64,000 nt of DNA from Alphaproteobacteria bacterium (GTDB lineage Bacteria > Pseudomonadota > Alphaproteobacteria > JAAEOK01): contig JAAEOK010000080.1 in assembly GCA_024244705.1 (NCBI GenBank), forward strand, positions 27,306 through 91,305. Reading direction: 5' to 3'. Under the pieces are notes generated by a model. That model saw nothing but the letters and a program-made list of their open reading frames with translations. It was not told the DNA's origin and did not search any database. Each line of letters starts with the position of its first letter. The first letter of the stretch is position 1. Of the stretch, positions 54,737 through 63,890 are shown piece after piece. Position numbers and translations under genes: made by a program.

Positions 54737-55771
54737 TCACGACCCGCCGACGTCCTTTTCACGGTGATAGGTGAAGGTCTCGTTGATCTTGTCGAGAAGA
54801 TGCTGCCCGCCGGTCGTCGGCGGATATTTCGCCGGGTCGTCCGGCCCGGTGCAGGTCGACTGGGCACGCACCTCGGCATCGAAATTGGGGTCGAAAAAGA
54901 ACGGCATCGAGTAGCGCTCCATGCCCGAAATGTTGATGACACGGTGGGTCGTTGACGCGAAATGGTCGTTGGTCCAGCGCGCCATCATGTCGCCGACATT
55001 GATGACGAACGTACCGGGTATCGGTGGCGCATCGATCCACCGCCCGGCGGCGTTGCGAACTTGAAGCCCGCCGGCATCGTCCTGGGCGAGCATGGTCACG
55101 CAGCCGAAGTCGGTATGGGCGCCGGCCCCGATCCGCTGCTCGGTGATGCGGCCGCGCTGCGGCGGATAGTGCAAGGGGCCCAGCGTCGTCATCGGCTCGG
55201 TCACCTTCGGGTCGAAGAAACATTCGTCGATGTCGAGCGCCAGCGCAAAAGCGCGCATGATTTGACGGCCCAGGTGATCCATCGATTCATAGTAGGCCTT
55301 GATCGCGCCCTGCCAGCCGGGCAAGCTCGAAGGCCACTGGTTGGCGCCGTGCAGGGGCGTCCCAGCCGCGACCAGGGGGTGATCCTCGGGCAAATCGCGC
55401 CCGATCTTGACGCCTTCCTTGAAATCGCCTTGCTCGCGCTGCTTTGCCGGGTCCAGGTTTTCGCCGCCGAGAGCGAAAAAGCCGCGATGGCACGACGAAT
55501 TCTCGATAGCGATCTCGTGTTTGCGTTCCGCCGGCAGATCGAAGAAACGCTTTGCTTCGGCGAACGTGCGCGCCACCAAGGCGTCGGGAACACCATGGTT
55601 TCTCACATAGAAGAAGCCGATGTTCCGGCACGCGTCGCCGATCCGTTTGCCGACCCCGACGCGGGCATCGAAACCGCCCAGGCGAAAGGGTTCGAAGTCG
55701 ATCACCGGCACCGCTTCGAGCGGGATGCGTTCGCCGACCAATCCTTGATCGAGATCGACCTGCTCCGCCAT
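54737..55771 (-). CDS. 2-oxoglutarate/Fe(II) dioxygenase, isopenicillin N synthase-like
   Basis: 344 residues with the Fe(II) triad H219-x-D221 (GAHTDFG) and H276 (STTHRV) and the N-terminal DIOX_N domain (VPVIDF to RNHGVPDALV). Substrate unknown. The ATG at 55771 lies one base after the permease stop, so it was part of that transport operon. A GTG at 55783 is less likely. Confidence 0.85.
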   Translation of the reverse strand: MAEQVDLDQGLVGERIPLEAVPVIDFEPFRLGGFDARVGVGKRIGDACRNIGFFYVRNHGVPDALVARTFAEAKRFFDLPAERKHEIAIENSSCHRGFFALGGENLDPAKQREQGDFKEGVKIGRDLPEDHPLVAAGTPLHGANQWPSSLPGWQGAIKAYYESMDHLGRQIMRAFALALDIDECFFDPKVTEPMTTLGPLHYPPQRGRITEQRIGAGAHTDFGCVTMLAQDDAGGLQVRNAAGRWIDAPPIPGTFVINVGDMMARWTNDHFASTTHRVINISGMERYSMPFFFDPNFDAEVRAQSTCTGPDDPAKYPPTTGGQHLLDKINETFTYHREKDVGGS

Positions 55772-55772
55772 G

Positions 55773-56291
55773 TCAGTCTCCACGTACGCGTTTGGTCACG
55801 ACCCAAAGAGTATAGCCGAGAATTAGGACCAGCGCCGCGCTTCCGGTGGTCAGCGCACCCAGCGTCGGCACTAGGGGCGTATAGCCCGAAATCATCTTGG
55901 CATAAAGCCACTCCGGCACGGTTTGATCGGCGCCGGTGGTGAACAGCGACAAGGGGAAATTTCCCCACGACAGCAGAAACGCGAACAGTCCGCCCGAAAC
56001 GATACCGGGCCACAACACCGGCAAGGTGATCTCGCGCAGGGTCTGCCAACGCGACGCGCCGAGATCGTAGGCCGCCTCTTCGAGCGCGGGGTCGAACGAA
56101 TATGCCTGGATCGAGATGACCAAGGTCACGATCGGCGTGATCCAGACGAGATGCGCCAGCACCGCGGTCCGCCAGTCCGGGATGATGCCGACGGCGCTGA
56201 ACCAGATCAGCAAGGCGAGGCCCAGAACCGCCTGCGGAAAGAAGATCGGCAACAGCACGATGCGCTGGTAGATATGCCGCCCCCGCATCAT
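55773..56291 (-). pseudogene. 5'-truncated ABC permease (PotC-like)
   Basis: About 172 residues: helices 3-6 of a spermidine/putrescine-type permease including the EAA loop EEAAYDLGASRWQTLREITL. Family members have about 260 residues, and the first two helices are gone. Homology begins at RGRHIYQRIVLLP, just where the MmgE/PrpD fragment begins on the other strand, marking a rearrangement junction near 56285-56316. Confidence 0.7.
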
Positions 56292-56315
56292 CCAAACAGC
56301 CGCGCCGGACGGACC

Positions 56316-56714
56316 CACTCGATCCCGTACTGCGTCGCGGCGGCCCTGCTCAAGCCGATCCGATACGAGGATTTCAACGAACCGTATTGCAGGGACCTGG
56401 CCCTCACGCAACTCATCCCGAAGATCGACGTCGTCGAAGACTCCGAGATCACGAAAGCCTATCCCGCGAAGTCCAAGTGCACGATCACAATCACCCTAGC
56501 GGACAGTTCGACGATTCATGGCGAACGCGACTACCCCTAGGGAGACCCCAATGACCCCCTCTCCGACAGGGAAATCGAGGCCAAGCTCCGCGAGTACTTC
56601 TTCTTTGCCGAAAACTAGGCCGAACAGGACGCGCTGATCGAGCGTTTGTGGAAACCCAAGCAGGAAACAAGTCTCGATTGGCTGATCGCGCCGCTCAAAA
56701 AGCAACGGATCTGA
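56316..56714 (+). pseudogene. MmgE/PrpD-family 3' fragment with two in-frame amber codons
   Basis: The frame reads HSIPYCVAAALLKPIRYEDF, then TAYPAKSKCTITIT-like sequence (KAYPAKSKC), ERDYP, stop, GDPNDPLSDREIEAKLREYF, stop, and ends with a TGA at 56712. This is the characteristic C-terminal part of MmgE/PrpD dehydratases. The TAG codons at 56538 and 56616 and the missing first two thirds show that it is dead. Confidence 0.7.
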
Positions 56715-56923
56715 AGCCCGCCCTGGATAAGCGGGAGAACCGCGACGAATAAGTAGTAAGATCAACTCGGTCATCGCTAGCGGCTGGCTCTTCGACCCCA
56801 AGCACGGTTAAGATCCTCTTTGCCCGATCCAGCGGCGATGCGGTGAAGACATTGCAGTTCACCATCCCCAAAACTTCCGCTACTAAGAATAGTGGCAGTT
56901 TGGGCTCAGGAGGGAGGCGACCC
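56715..56923. other. Short non-coding stretch between two remnants
   Basis: No gene, repeat or convincing promoter was seen. Its end holds AGGAGGGAGG, the ribosome site of the next gene. Confidence 0.4.
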
Positions 56924-57310
56924 GTGAAGACGGTCACTGGTGCGATTTGCGCGTTACTGGTTCTGTTGATTTCCCAAGACGCCTGGGCGGCAAAGGGCGC
57001 GATCCCGCCCGACTACCATGGCATGTGGGGCGCCGGCGGCTGCAGTAGTCCCTTGTTTTTCTTCCACATCGAGGCCTCAGGCATCCAGGGCTATGGCCCC
57101 GACAAGCGCACGCCAGCCGGTAACTGGGACGTTCGCAAGGCCAGCCAAACCGCCGATGGCATCGCCTTCGACACGCCGGAGACCAACACCGGCAAGGACT
57201 TCTACATGGAGATATCGAAAGTCCGCGAGGGCTGGCTGAGCATCAAGATGCGCACCGCCGACGGCACCGATCAGGCCGAGTTTGAAGAATGCTCCTTATT
57301 TAATCAGTGA
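56924..57310 (+). CDS. Small secreted protein of unknown function
   Basis: 128 residues with a signal peptide (VKTVTGAICALLVLLISQ to DAWA) and a mature domain of about 100 residues with two Cys (GGCSSP, EECSLF), perhaps disulfide-bonded. The GTG at 56924 sits behind AGGAGGGAGG and is preferred to an ATG at 56843. It is unrelated to its decayed neighbours and may have arrived with the rearrangement. Confidence 0.6.
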   Translation: MKTVTGAICALLVLLISQDAWAAKGAIPPDYHGMWGAGGCSSPLFFFHIEASGIQGYGPDKRTPAGNWDVRKASQTADGIAFDTPETNTGKDFYMEISKVREGWLSIKMRTADGTDQAEFEECSLFNQ

Positions 57311-57459
57311 GGGGTAGGGCAGTATAGCCTGTCGTCGAGTGCGACAGGTTGTCGGCCAACGAAGGGATTGAGCGGTGCCGTTTGGTCCTCGCCGTGCTCA
57401 GGCATGATGAACAACTCGGGCTCATCACATAGGTCATCCTCACAATCTTCGGTGTCGGA

Positions 57460-58315
57460 TTCGAGGAAATCCTCGGCCAACGGTGAGACCTGGGCGTTGT
57501 CGACGGCCGAAGTATCCTCGACCCAGGAGATGCCGCCCTTGCCGTTCATCGGGCCGCCGTCGGGCATGATCCCGCAAATGTTGGTTGCACCGTCGAGGCG
57601 GGCCGGCGACGCGGTGTAGGTGCCGCCGGTGCGGCAAGAGTCGATTTCGCCGTTGATCAAGGCCAGGTTCATCTGCACGAGGTCGTCGGTCAGCAGTTTT
57701 GCGCCCTTGGACCAGGCGCGGGCCACCTTCTCGAAGGCCGCGATGTCGTCCGCGCCATGCTTCTCGAATGGATCGACGCCGGCGCCGACGGACATGTGGT
57801 AGATGTTCCAATTGTCGTAGGTGAGGATGCCTAAGCGGTCGCCCGGCTGACTTTGTCGGTGTTGACGACGAAGTTGAAGGGTCCGAGGCGCTGGATCATG
57901 CCGAGCAGGTCGCCGCCTTCGGAGTAGCACCGTTTGTAGTCTTTGTTGAACGGTTCCATCATCTTGTCGAAGTGCGGCTCGAAGCGTTCCTTCGGCAGCG
58001 GCGTGATGAGTTTCTCACCGAACATCTGATCGCGCGCCCAGCGCTGGTTGACGTTGATGACGTCCCACACGTTGGTCTCGCCGGCGCGCAGCTTGTTGAT
58101 CATGTCCGGGTCCGAGGTGCCGCTCTCGGCCGACACTTTGGCGCCGGTCATCTGGCGGAAGGGATCGAGAACCTCGTCCAAATCGTAACTTTCCCAGCAC
58201 AGGATATTGAGTTGCTTTTCGCGTGCGGCTTGGGCCCGGCGAGGAAAGAGCCGGCGGCGGCAAGGGTGCTCGCGGCGGCAGCCATCTTGAGCGTGCCTCG
58301 GCGGCTGAATTTCAT
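57460..58315 (-). pseudogene. Frameshifted extracellular solute-binding protein (polyamine-type)
   Basis: The pieces of one PotD-like protein are spread over three frames. A Tat-like signal MKFSRRGTLKMAAAASTLAA starts at 58315. A frameshift near 58225-58245 leads to REKQLNILCWESYDLDEVL and onward to FVVNTDKVSRATA. A second shift with a small deletion near 57835-57850 leads to GILTYDNWNIYHMSVG. Homology ends near AEDFLE, after which the C-terminus is foreign. The transporter therefore lacks a binding protein as well as an intact permease. Confidence 0.75.
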
Positions 58316-58530
58316 GACGATCCTCCCTGTTTCCACAAGTCCGGCGGCACGGCCGCCTCGAATTCTGCGGATATTCGTAATCCGTCCCGCCATTTGACGC
58401 TGCCGCGCCAAGGTTGGTAAATCCAACATGATTTGTTGTACTTGCCACACACATCTGACATAACCGTAGACCGAATATGGCGCCGCCCGGGCCGTGGCCG
58501 GGGCGCTGACGCGGGCTTCAGGGCCGGTTT

Positions 58531-59199
58531 ATGATCGATTTCATTTTCATGTTCACGCGAGACGATCAAACGGTTGAGGACTGTCTCGACGTCTTCGACC
58601 TGATCGCCCCCCTCGGCATTCGGCATATGGGCTTCAAGGACGTCGGCACCGATATCGAGACCTTGAAGGAGCTCAACCGGCGCATCCTGTCGGCAGGGGC
58701 AATGAGCTATCTCGAAGTCGTCAGCACGACGCTCGAGGCCTGCCGCGACTCCGCCCGTACGGCGCGTGAGATCGGTGTCGACCGGGTGATGGGCGGCACC
58801 GCGGCCGAGGAAATCCTGCCGATTCTCGATGGCACGAAGATCGAATATCTGCCGTTCCCGGGCAAACCGAACGGGCACCCGACAAATCTCGGCGGGTCGT
58901 CCGAGGATGTTGAATCGGATTGCGTGCGCTTCGGCGCCCTCGGCTGTGCCGGAGTTGATCTGCTCGCCTACCGCGCCACCGATGCCGACCCGATCGAATT
59001 GATAAAGGCGGCCCGGCGCGGAACCGACGGCTATCTCGTCGTTGCCGGCAGCGTCGACAGCCCGGCAAGGATAAGAGCCTTGGCCGATGCTGGTGCCGAC
59101 GCCTTCACCATCGGCTCGGCCGCCTTCAATGGCGCGTTCAGTTGTCGCAAGGGTGCCCTGACGTCGCAACTCAGGGACATCCTCGCCGCCGCCGCATGA
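58531..59199 (+). CDS. TIM-barrel protein of unknown function (HisA/TrpC-like fold)
   Basis: 222 residues. The strand pattern and the C-terminal phosphate-binding motifs (VVAGSVDSPARIRAL and ADAFTIGSAAF) indicate a phosphate-binding (beta/alpha)8 barrel. I cannot name the reaction. It overlaps the DeoR regulator by ATGA and stands close to an SDR and a sugar kinase, so a sugar-phosphate or polyol-phosphate substrate is plausible. Confidence 0.6.
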   Translation: MIDFIFMFTRDDQTVEDCLDVFDLIAPLGIRHMGFKDVGTDIETLKELNRRILSAGAMSYLEVVSTTLEACRDSARTAREIGVDRVMGGTAAEEILPILDGTKIEYLPFPGKPNGHPTNLGGSSEDVESDCVRFGALGCAGVDLLAYRATDADPIELIKAARRGTDGYLVVAGSVDSPARIRALADAGADAFTIGSAAFNGAFSCRKGALTSQLRDILAAAA

Positions 59200-59987
59200 G
59201 CAATTCGAGCCCCCCGGTCGCCGCCGTGCGCCCCAGTAAATCGGAGCGCCACGACCGCATCATCGGCGCCCTCAAATTGTCGCCGACCGTGCGCATCTCC
59301 GAGCTTGCCGAGGCGTTCGGCGTTTCGACCGAAACCGTGAGGCGGGATATCGATGACTTGTCGAGCCGCGGCTTGGTCGCGCGCACCTATGGCGGGGCGA
59401 CGGCGCCCATGGGCCGCGAGCCCGGCGTCCGCGAACGCGCCGCGGCCATGGTCAAGGAGCGCGAACGTATCGCCGGCGCGGCGTGCCGGATGATCAACCC
59501 GGGCGACGTGGTCATGGTCGATTCCGGCGCCACCACCCTGCATCTCGCGCGCTGCATGGCCGGTGCCCGCGTCGACGCCACCGTCATCACCAACGGCATA
59601 CGGGTCGCTCAAACGCTTGGCGCGGCGGAGACGATCCGGGTCATCCTGTGCCCCGGCGCCTACAGCGCGCGGGAGGATGGAGTTTACGGTCAGGACACGT
59701 GCGAATTCCTGACCCGGTTCCATGCCAACGTCGCCTTCACCAGCTCGGGTGGCCTGACCGATGGCGGCATCACCGATGTCGATTCTCAGGCGGCGTTCGT
59801 CAAACGGGCGATGTTCGCCCGCGCCGAGCGGCGCGTCTTCATGGTCGACCACGCCAAGTTCGGCGTCCGTCTGCTGGAGGTCGTGATGCCGCTCTCGATA
59901 TTGACCAATATCGTCACCGACACCGCACCGCCGGCCCCACTCGCCCAGGCCATCGCCAAGGCCGACATCGAGCTGATGGTCGCGTGA
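59196..59987 (+). CDS. DeoR-family transcriptional regulator
   Basis: 263 residues: an N-terminal DeoR helix-turn-helix (VRISELAEAFGVSTETVRRD, then SRGLVARTYGGA) and a C-terminal sugar-phosphate sensor domain (VVMVDSGATTLHLA; TSSGGLTDGG; VDHAKFG). It is expected to repress a sugar or polyol catabolic operon, here most likely the SDR and kinase genes. The ATG overlaps the TIM-barrel stop. Confidence 0.88.
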   Translation: MSNSSPPVAAVRPSKSERHDRIIGALKLSPTVRISELAEAFGVSTETVRRDIDDLSSRGLVARTYGGATAPMGREPGVRERAAAMVKERERIAGAACRMINPGDVVMVDSGATTLHLARCMAGARVDATVITNGIRVAQTLGAAETIRVILCPGAYSAREDGVYGQDTCEFLTRFHANVAFTSSGGLTDGGITDVDSQAAFVKRAMFARAERRVFMVDHAKFGVRLLEVVMPLSILTNIVTDTAPPAPLAQAIAKADIELMVA

Positions 59988-60002
59988 AATCGAAACCGCT
60001 CG

Positions 60003-61334
60003 TCAATAGATCTCGAGATACTCGTTGCGTTCCCAATCGGTGACGTGAGAGCGGAAGCGGGCTAGCTCGGCGCGCTTGACCGTGACGAAGACGTTCATGA
60101 ACTCCTCGCCCAGCAAGCCCCGCATCCCGGCGTCGGCCGCGAGCGCGTCGAGGGCGTCCTCGAGCGAGCCGGCAAGCTTCTCGTGCGCCGGGTCGTCCTC
60201 CGACGGACCTTGGGATTGGGGCGGCAGGTCGCCGCCGGCCTCGACGCCGAGCAACCCGGCCGCCAGCATCGCCGCCGCCGACAGGTATGGGTTCGACAAG
60301 GCCGAGCCCGAACGCAGCTCGATGTGACAATTGGCGGTGCCGGCATCCTTGATCCGCACCATCGCCGAACGGTCCTCGATCCCCCACGAGATGTTGGACG
60401 GCGCAAAGGTGTGCGGCTTGAGCCGATGGTAGCAATTGGGCGTCGGCCCCAATAAGGGCTGCATCGCCTTGGCGTGATCGAGTAGGCCCTTGGTGAACGA
60501 ACGGAGGAGGGGGTTGAGGGCGTCGTCGCCCGATCCCTCGGCGGCGAACGCGCCGCGGCCGGTCGCCTTGTCGATCAGGCTGAGGTGGACGTGACAGCCG
60601 CATCCCGCCATGTCGGTCGCCGGCTTCGACATGAACGTCGCCAGGTAGCCGGCGCGGTGGGTCAGTTCCTTGACCGCGTTCTTGAACGTGAACGCCTTGT
60701 CGGCCGCCTCGAGGCCGATCGCCGGGCCGAAATTAGTCTCGAACTGCGACGGCGAGTATTCGCAATTGTGGGTGATGATGTCGATGCCCGCCGCCTGCAG
60801 GGTGTCGAGCAGGGTATCGAGGAAGGGGATGTACTGGTTGCGGGTAGCGTTGAAGATATGGACGCCGCCGAATAGCGGTTCCCGGGTTTCGGCATCGAGA
60901 ATGTAGAACTCGAACTCGTGGCCGACCATGACCTCGTAACCGAGCTCGCCGGCGCGGTCGAGGAGGCCGGCAAGGACGGTTCGCGGGGTCGCCTTGATCG
61001 GTTCGCCGGGCGCCCAGCGTGCGTCGCAGACGACCTTGACCGTATCCTCGAGCCACGGCACCGGGCGCAGGGTCGACGGGTCGGGGATCAATTGCTGGTC
61101 GCGGTAGGATCCCTCCTCGTTCATGCCGGTGCCACCGATGACGTTGGATGCCGTGTCGAGCGCGATCGTGCCGCCATAGAAATTGAGCCCGTCGCGGGCA
61201 TAGCCTTCGACCTTGGCGATTGGGACCACCTTGGTGCGGGAGGTGCCGTGCAGGTCCGGCAATTCGAAGCGGACGTAGCGCGCGCCCAGCGCATCCAGTT
61301 CGGTCATCATCTGGGTGATCGTGTCGCCGGTCAT
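60003..61334 (-). CDS. Glutamine synthetase-like gamma-glutamyl ligase (PuuA/GlnT type)
   Basis: 443 residues of the glutamine synthetase fold. It has the beta-grasp N-domain and catalytic segments GHEFEFYILD, NCEYSPSQFE, GCGCHVHLSL and RIKDAGTANCHIELR. Proteins of this length in this subgroup glutamylate amines such as putrescine or ethanolamine, or make glutamine analogues. Given the hydrolase and transporter remnants nearby, amine glutamylation is favoured. The ATG at 61334 has GGCGGAGGAG upstream; a longer start would overlap the divergent promoter. Confidence 0.8.
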   Translation of the reverse strand: MTGDTITQMMTELDALGARYVRFELPDLHGTSRTKVVPIAKVEGYARDGLNFYGGTIALDTASNVIGGTGMNEEGSYRDQQLIPDPSTLRPVPWLEDTVKVVCDARWAPGEPIKATPRTVLAGLLDRAGELGYEVMVGHEFEFYILDAETREPLFGGVHIFNATRNQYIPFLDTLLDTLQAAGIDIITHNCEYSPSQFETNFGPAIGLEAADKAFTFKNAVKELTHRAGYLATFMSKPATDMAGCGCHVHLSLIDKATGRGAFAAEGSGDDALNPLLRSFTKGLLDHAKAMQPLLGPTPNCYHRLKPHTFAPSNISWGIEDRSAMVRIKDAGTANCHIELRSGSALSNPYLSAAAMLAAGLLGVEAGGDLPPQSQGPSEDDPAHEKLAGSLEDALDALAADAGMRGLLGEEFMNVFVTVKRAELARFRSHVTDWERNEYLEIY

Positions 61335-61443
61335 TGTCTCGCTCCTCCGCCGCCGGGTGATCTCGTTGGCAAGTGCCAAATCCTATGTTGCACTTACAAA
61401 GTCGCGCAAGATATCTTCTCGCACCGGCACGAGGTATTGCCCC

Positions 61444-62223
61444 ATGAGCCAGCGACTTCAAGGAAAACGGGCGGTCATCACCGGCGCCGGCGGCGGTATC
61501 GGCCGCGAAGCGGCGCGGATCTTCGCGCGCGAAGGGGCGGCGATCGCGGTCGCCGATATCGACCGCGCGGGCGCCGAGGAAACCGTCGCCACCATCACCG
61601 GGGCGGGCGGCCGTGCTCATGCCATCGAAGTCGACATGGCGGACCCGGGGTCGGTCGAAGCCATGGTCGCCGCCGCCGAGGCGGAACTCGGCGGCATCGA
61701 TACGCTGTTCAACAATGCCGGCATCATGCTGAGCGCGGACCGCGGCCCGGAAGATACCGACCTTGCGGTCTGGGACCAGACGATCGCGGTCAATTTGCGC
61801 GGCGTGTTTCTCGGCTGCAAGTTCGGCATTCCGGCGTTGTTGCGGGCCGGCGGCGGGTCGATCGTGAACATGGGCTCGATCGTGGCTTTCATCGGTTCGG
61901 CTACGCCGCAGATCGCCTACGCCGCGGCCAAGGGCGGCGTGGTCGCGATCACCCGCGAAATCGCCGCCCAATACGCCCGCCGCGGCATTCGCGCCAACGC
62001 GCTCTGTCCCGGTCCAATCGAGACGCCGCTGTCGGACTATCTGCGCGAAACCCCCGAGGAATGGCAGCGCCGCCGCGTGCATCTGCCGCAGGACCGCTTT
62101 GGCGAGGCCCACGAGGTGGCGGAGGTCGCGGCCTTCCTCGCCTCCGATGCCGCCTCCTATGTGACCGGCGCGGCGTGGGTGGTCGATGGCGGACTGACCG
62201 CGACGTACGTCACACCCGAATGA
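61444..62223 (+). CDS. Short-chain dehydrogenase/reductase
   Basis: 259-residue classical SDR with the cofactor motif TGAGGGIG (13-20), NNAG (90-93) and the catalytic S145, Y159, K163 (YAAAK). D38 after the second strand (VADID) indicates NAD(H) preference. It ends four bases before the kinase gene, so the pair acts in one pathway, probably oxidation of a sugar or polyol. Confidence 0.88.
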   Translation: MSQRLQGKRAVITGAGGGIGREAARIFAREGAAIAVADIDRAGAEETVATITGAGGRAHAIEVDMADPGSVEAMVAAAEAELGGIDTLFNNAGIMLSADRGPEDTDLAVWDQTIAVNLRGVFLGCKFGIPALLRAGGGSIVNMGSIVAFIGSATPQIAYAAAKGGVVAITREIAAQYARRGIRANALCPGPIETPLSDYLRETPEEWQRRRVHLPQDRFGEAHEVAEVAAFLASDAASYVTGAAWVVDGGLTATYVTPE

Positions 62224-62227
62224 ACCG

Positions 62228-63736
62228 ATGACCGCCGCCCGCATCCTCGGCATCGATCTCGGCGCCGGCAGTCTCAAGGCGACGGTGATCGACGAGAGCG
62301 GGGCGACGATGGGCGAGGCGAGCGCGGCGATCGATACCGCATCGCCCAAGCCGGGCTGGGCCGAACAGGACCCGGACCAATGGTGGCAGGCCCTGCAGGC
62401 CGCCGTCCGCACGGTGATCGACGAGGCTGGCATCGACCCCGCCGCGATCGCCGGCGTCGGCATTTCCGCGGGCGCCCATATTGCGGTCCTGACCGCCAGC
62501 GACGGGCGCGTCCTGCGGCCGGCCATCATGTGGTCGGACCAGCGCAGCGCCGCCGAGGCCGAGGAGCTCCATGCCGCCGCCGGTGAGCGGATCATCCGCA
62601 CCACACTCAACAAGGCCAACCCGACCTGGGCGCTGAGCCACCTGCTGTGGATCAAACGCCATCAGCCGGAGGCCTTCGACCGCTGCGAGCGGCTCTATCT
62701 GGCCAAGGATCATCTCCGCGCCCGCCTCACCGGCGACTGGACGACCGATTTCTCCGACGTTCTCGGTGCCTTGATGGCGGACGCCGCGACCCGCGATTGG
62801 TCGGCCGAACTCTGCGCGCTGGTCGGCTGGCCGGTGGACCGACTGCCGCCGGTGCGCGAACCGGTCGACGTGGCCGGCCAGGTCACCGCGGAGGCGGCCC
62901 GGCTGACCGGCCTCAAGGCCGGCACGCCGGTGGTCGTCGGTTCGAACGACACCACGGTCGAGCTTTATGGCGCGGGCGCGACGGCGCCGGGCAGCGGGGC
63001 CATCAAGCTGGCCACCGCCGGTGTCGTCTTCCTCACCACCGACCGGCCGGAGGTTCACCCCCCGGTTTCCTGCTATCCCCATATCATCGACGGTATGTGG
63101 TACATGGCGTCGGGCATCAATGCCTGCGCGACCGCCCACCGCTGGGTGCGCGACGTGTTCTTCGGCGACCTGCCCACCGACGGCGCCTTCGCCGAGATGG
63201 ATCGCCTCGCCGCAGCGATCGAACCGGGTAGCGACGGTCTCCTCTTTCATCCCTATCTGGTCGGCGAACGGGCGCCCCATTGGGACCCCAAGCTGCGGGC
63301 GAGCTTGGTCGGCCTCGGCCTCGGCCATGGCCGCGGGCACGTCGCCCGGGCCTGCTACGAAGGCATCTCGTTCGCGCTCTACGACGTGTTGCGCGCGGCG
63401 CAGGAGCTTTCGGGCGCCGAATTCGGCGACATGCGGCTCCTCGGCGGCGGCGCGCGCAGCAATACCTGGCGGCAGATCCTCGCCGATATCACCGGTCTCG
63501 CTGTCAACCGGCCGCGGAACGGCGACGCGTCATTCGGTGCCGCCCTGGTTGCCGGGGTCGGGGTCGGCGTTTTCGCGTCGAAAGAAGACGCGATCGCGCG
63601 CTGCGTGCGGATCGTCGACAGCAATCGGCCCGACCAAGCGGTCCACGCCTTCTATCGCGAACGGTTCGAGATCTTCGATCAGGTGCGCCGCCAATTGACG
63701 CCCATCAACCACCGGCTCCACGATTCCAACGCGTGA
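62228..63736 (+). CDS. FGGY-family carbohydrate kinase, xylulokinase-like
   Basis: 502 residues with the phosphate-1 motif GIDLGAGSLKATV, MWSDQRS, the FGGY-N signature region and the C-terminal RLLGGGARSNTWRQILADI adenosine motif. It phosphorylates a sugar or ketose. Xylulokinase is the closest type by eye but the substrate is not certain. It has a DeoR regulator two genes upstream. Confidence 0.85.
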   Translation: MTAARILGIDLGAGSLKATVIDESGATMGEASAAIDTASPKPGWAEQDPDQWWQALQAAVRTVIDEAGIDPAAIAGVGISAGAHIAVLTASDGRVLRPAIMWSDQRSAAEAEELHAAAGERIIRTTLNKANPTWALSHLLWIKRHQPEAFDRCERLYLAKDHLRARLTGDWTTDFSDVLGALMADAATRDWSAELCALVGWPVDRLPPVREPVDVAGQVTAEAARLTGLKAGTPVVVGSNDTTVELYGAGATAPGSGAIKLATAGVVFLTTDRPEVHPPVSCYPHIIDGMWYMASGINACATAHRWVRDVFFGDLPTDGAFAEMDRLAAAIEPGSDGLLFHPYLVGERAPHWDPKLRASLVGLGLGHGRGHVARACYEGISFALYDVLRAAQELSGAEFGDMRLLGGGARSNTWRQILADITGLAVNRPRNGDASFGAALVAGVGVGVFASKEDAIARCVRIVDSNRPDQAVHAFYRERFEIFDQVRRQLTPINHRLHDSNA

Positions 63737-63890
63737 CGATTTCGTTTGGGTCGGGGTCAACCGTTTCGATTCATTCCTTCACCAGTCACGGAAACGGGAA
63801 CTAGGCCGTGTACTCATAAGCGCGATCGGGTCGAGCTACCGCAGAGAACGTCCGCCTCAGAGCTATGCCCGAAAGTTGGTGACGGGCTGG

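Noticed and set aside
52857..56618. Amber codons as evidence for recoding (pyrrolysine or suppressor) in this organism
   Set aside because: TAG is used as the ordinary stop of several intact genes here, for example at 1734 and 33381, and the interrupted frames also show truncation. Decay explains them better.
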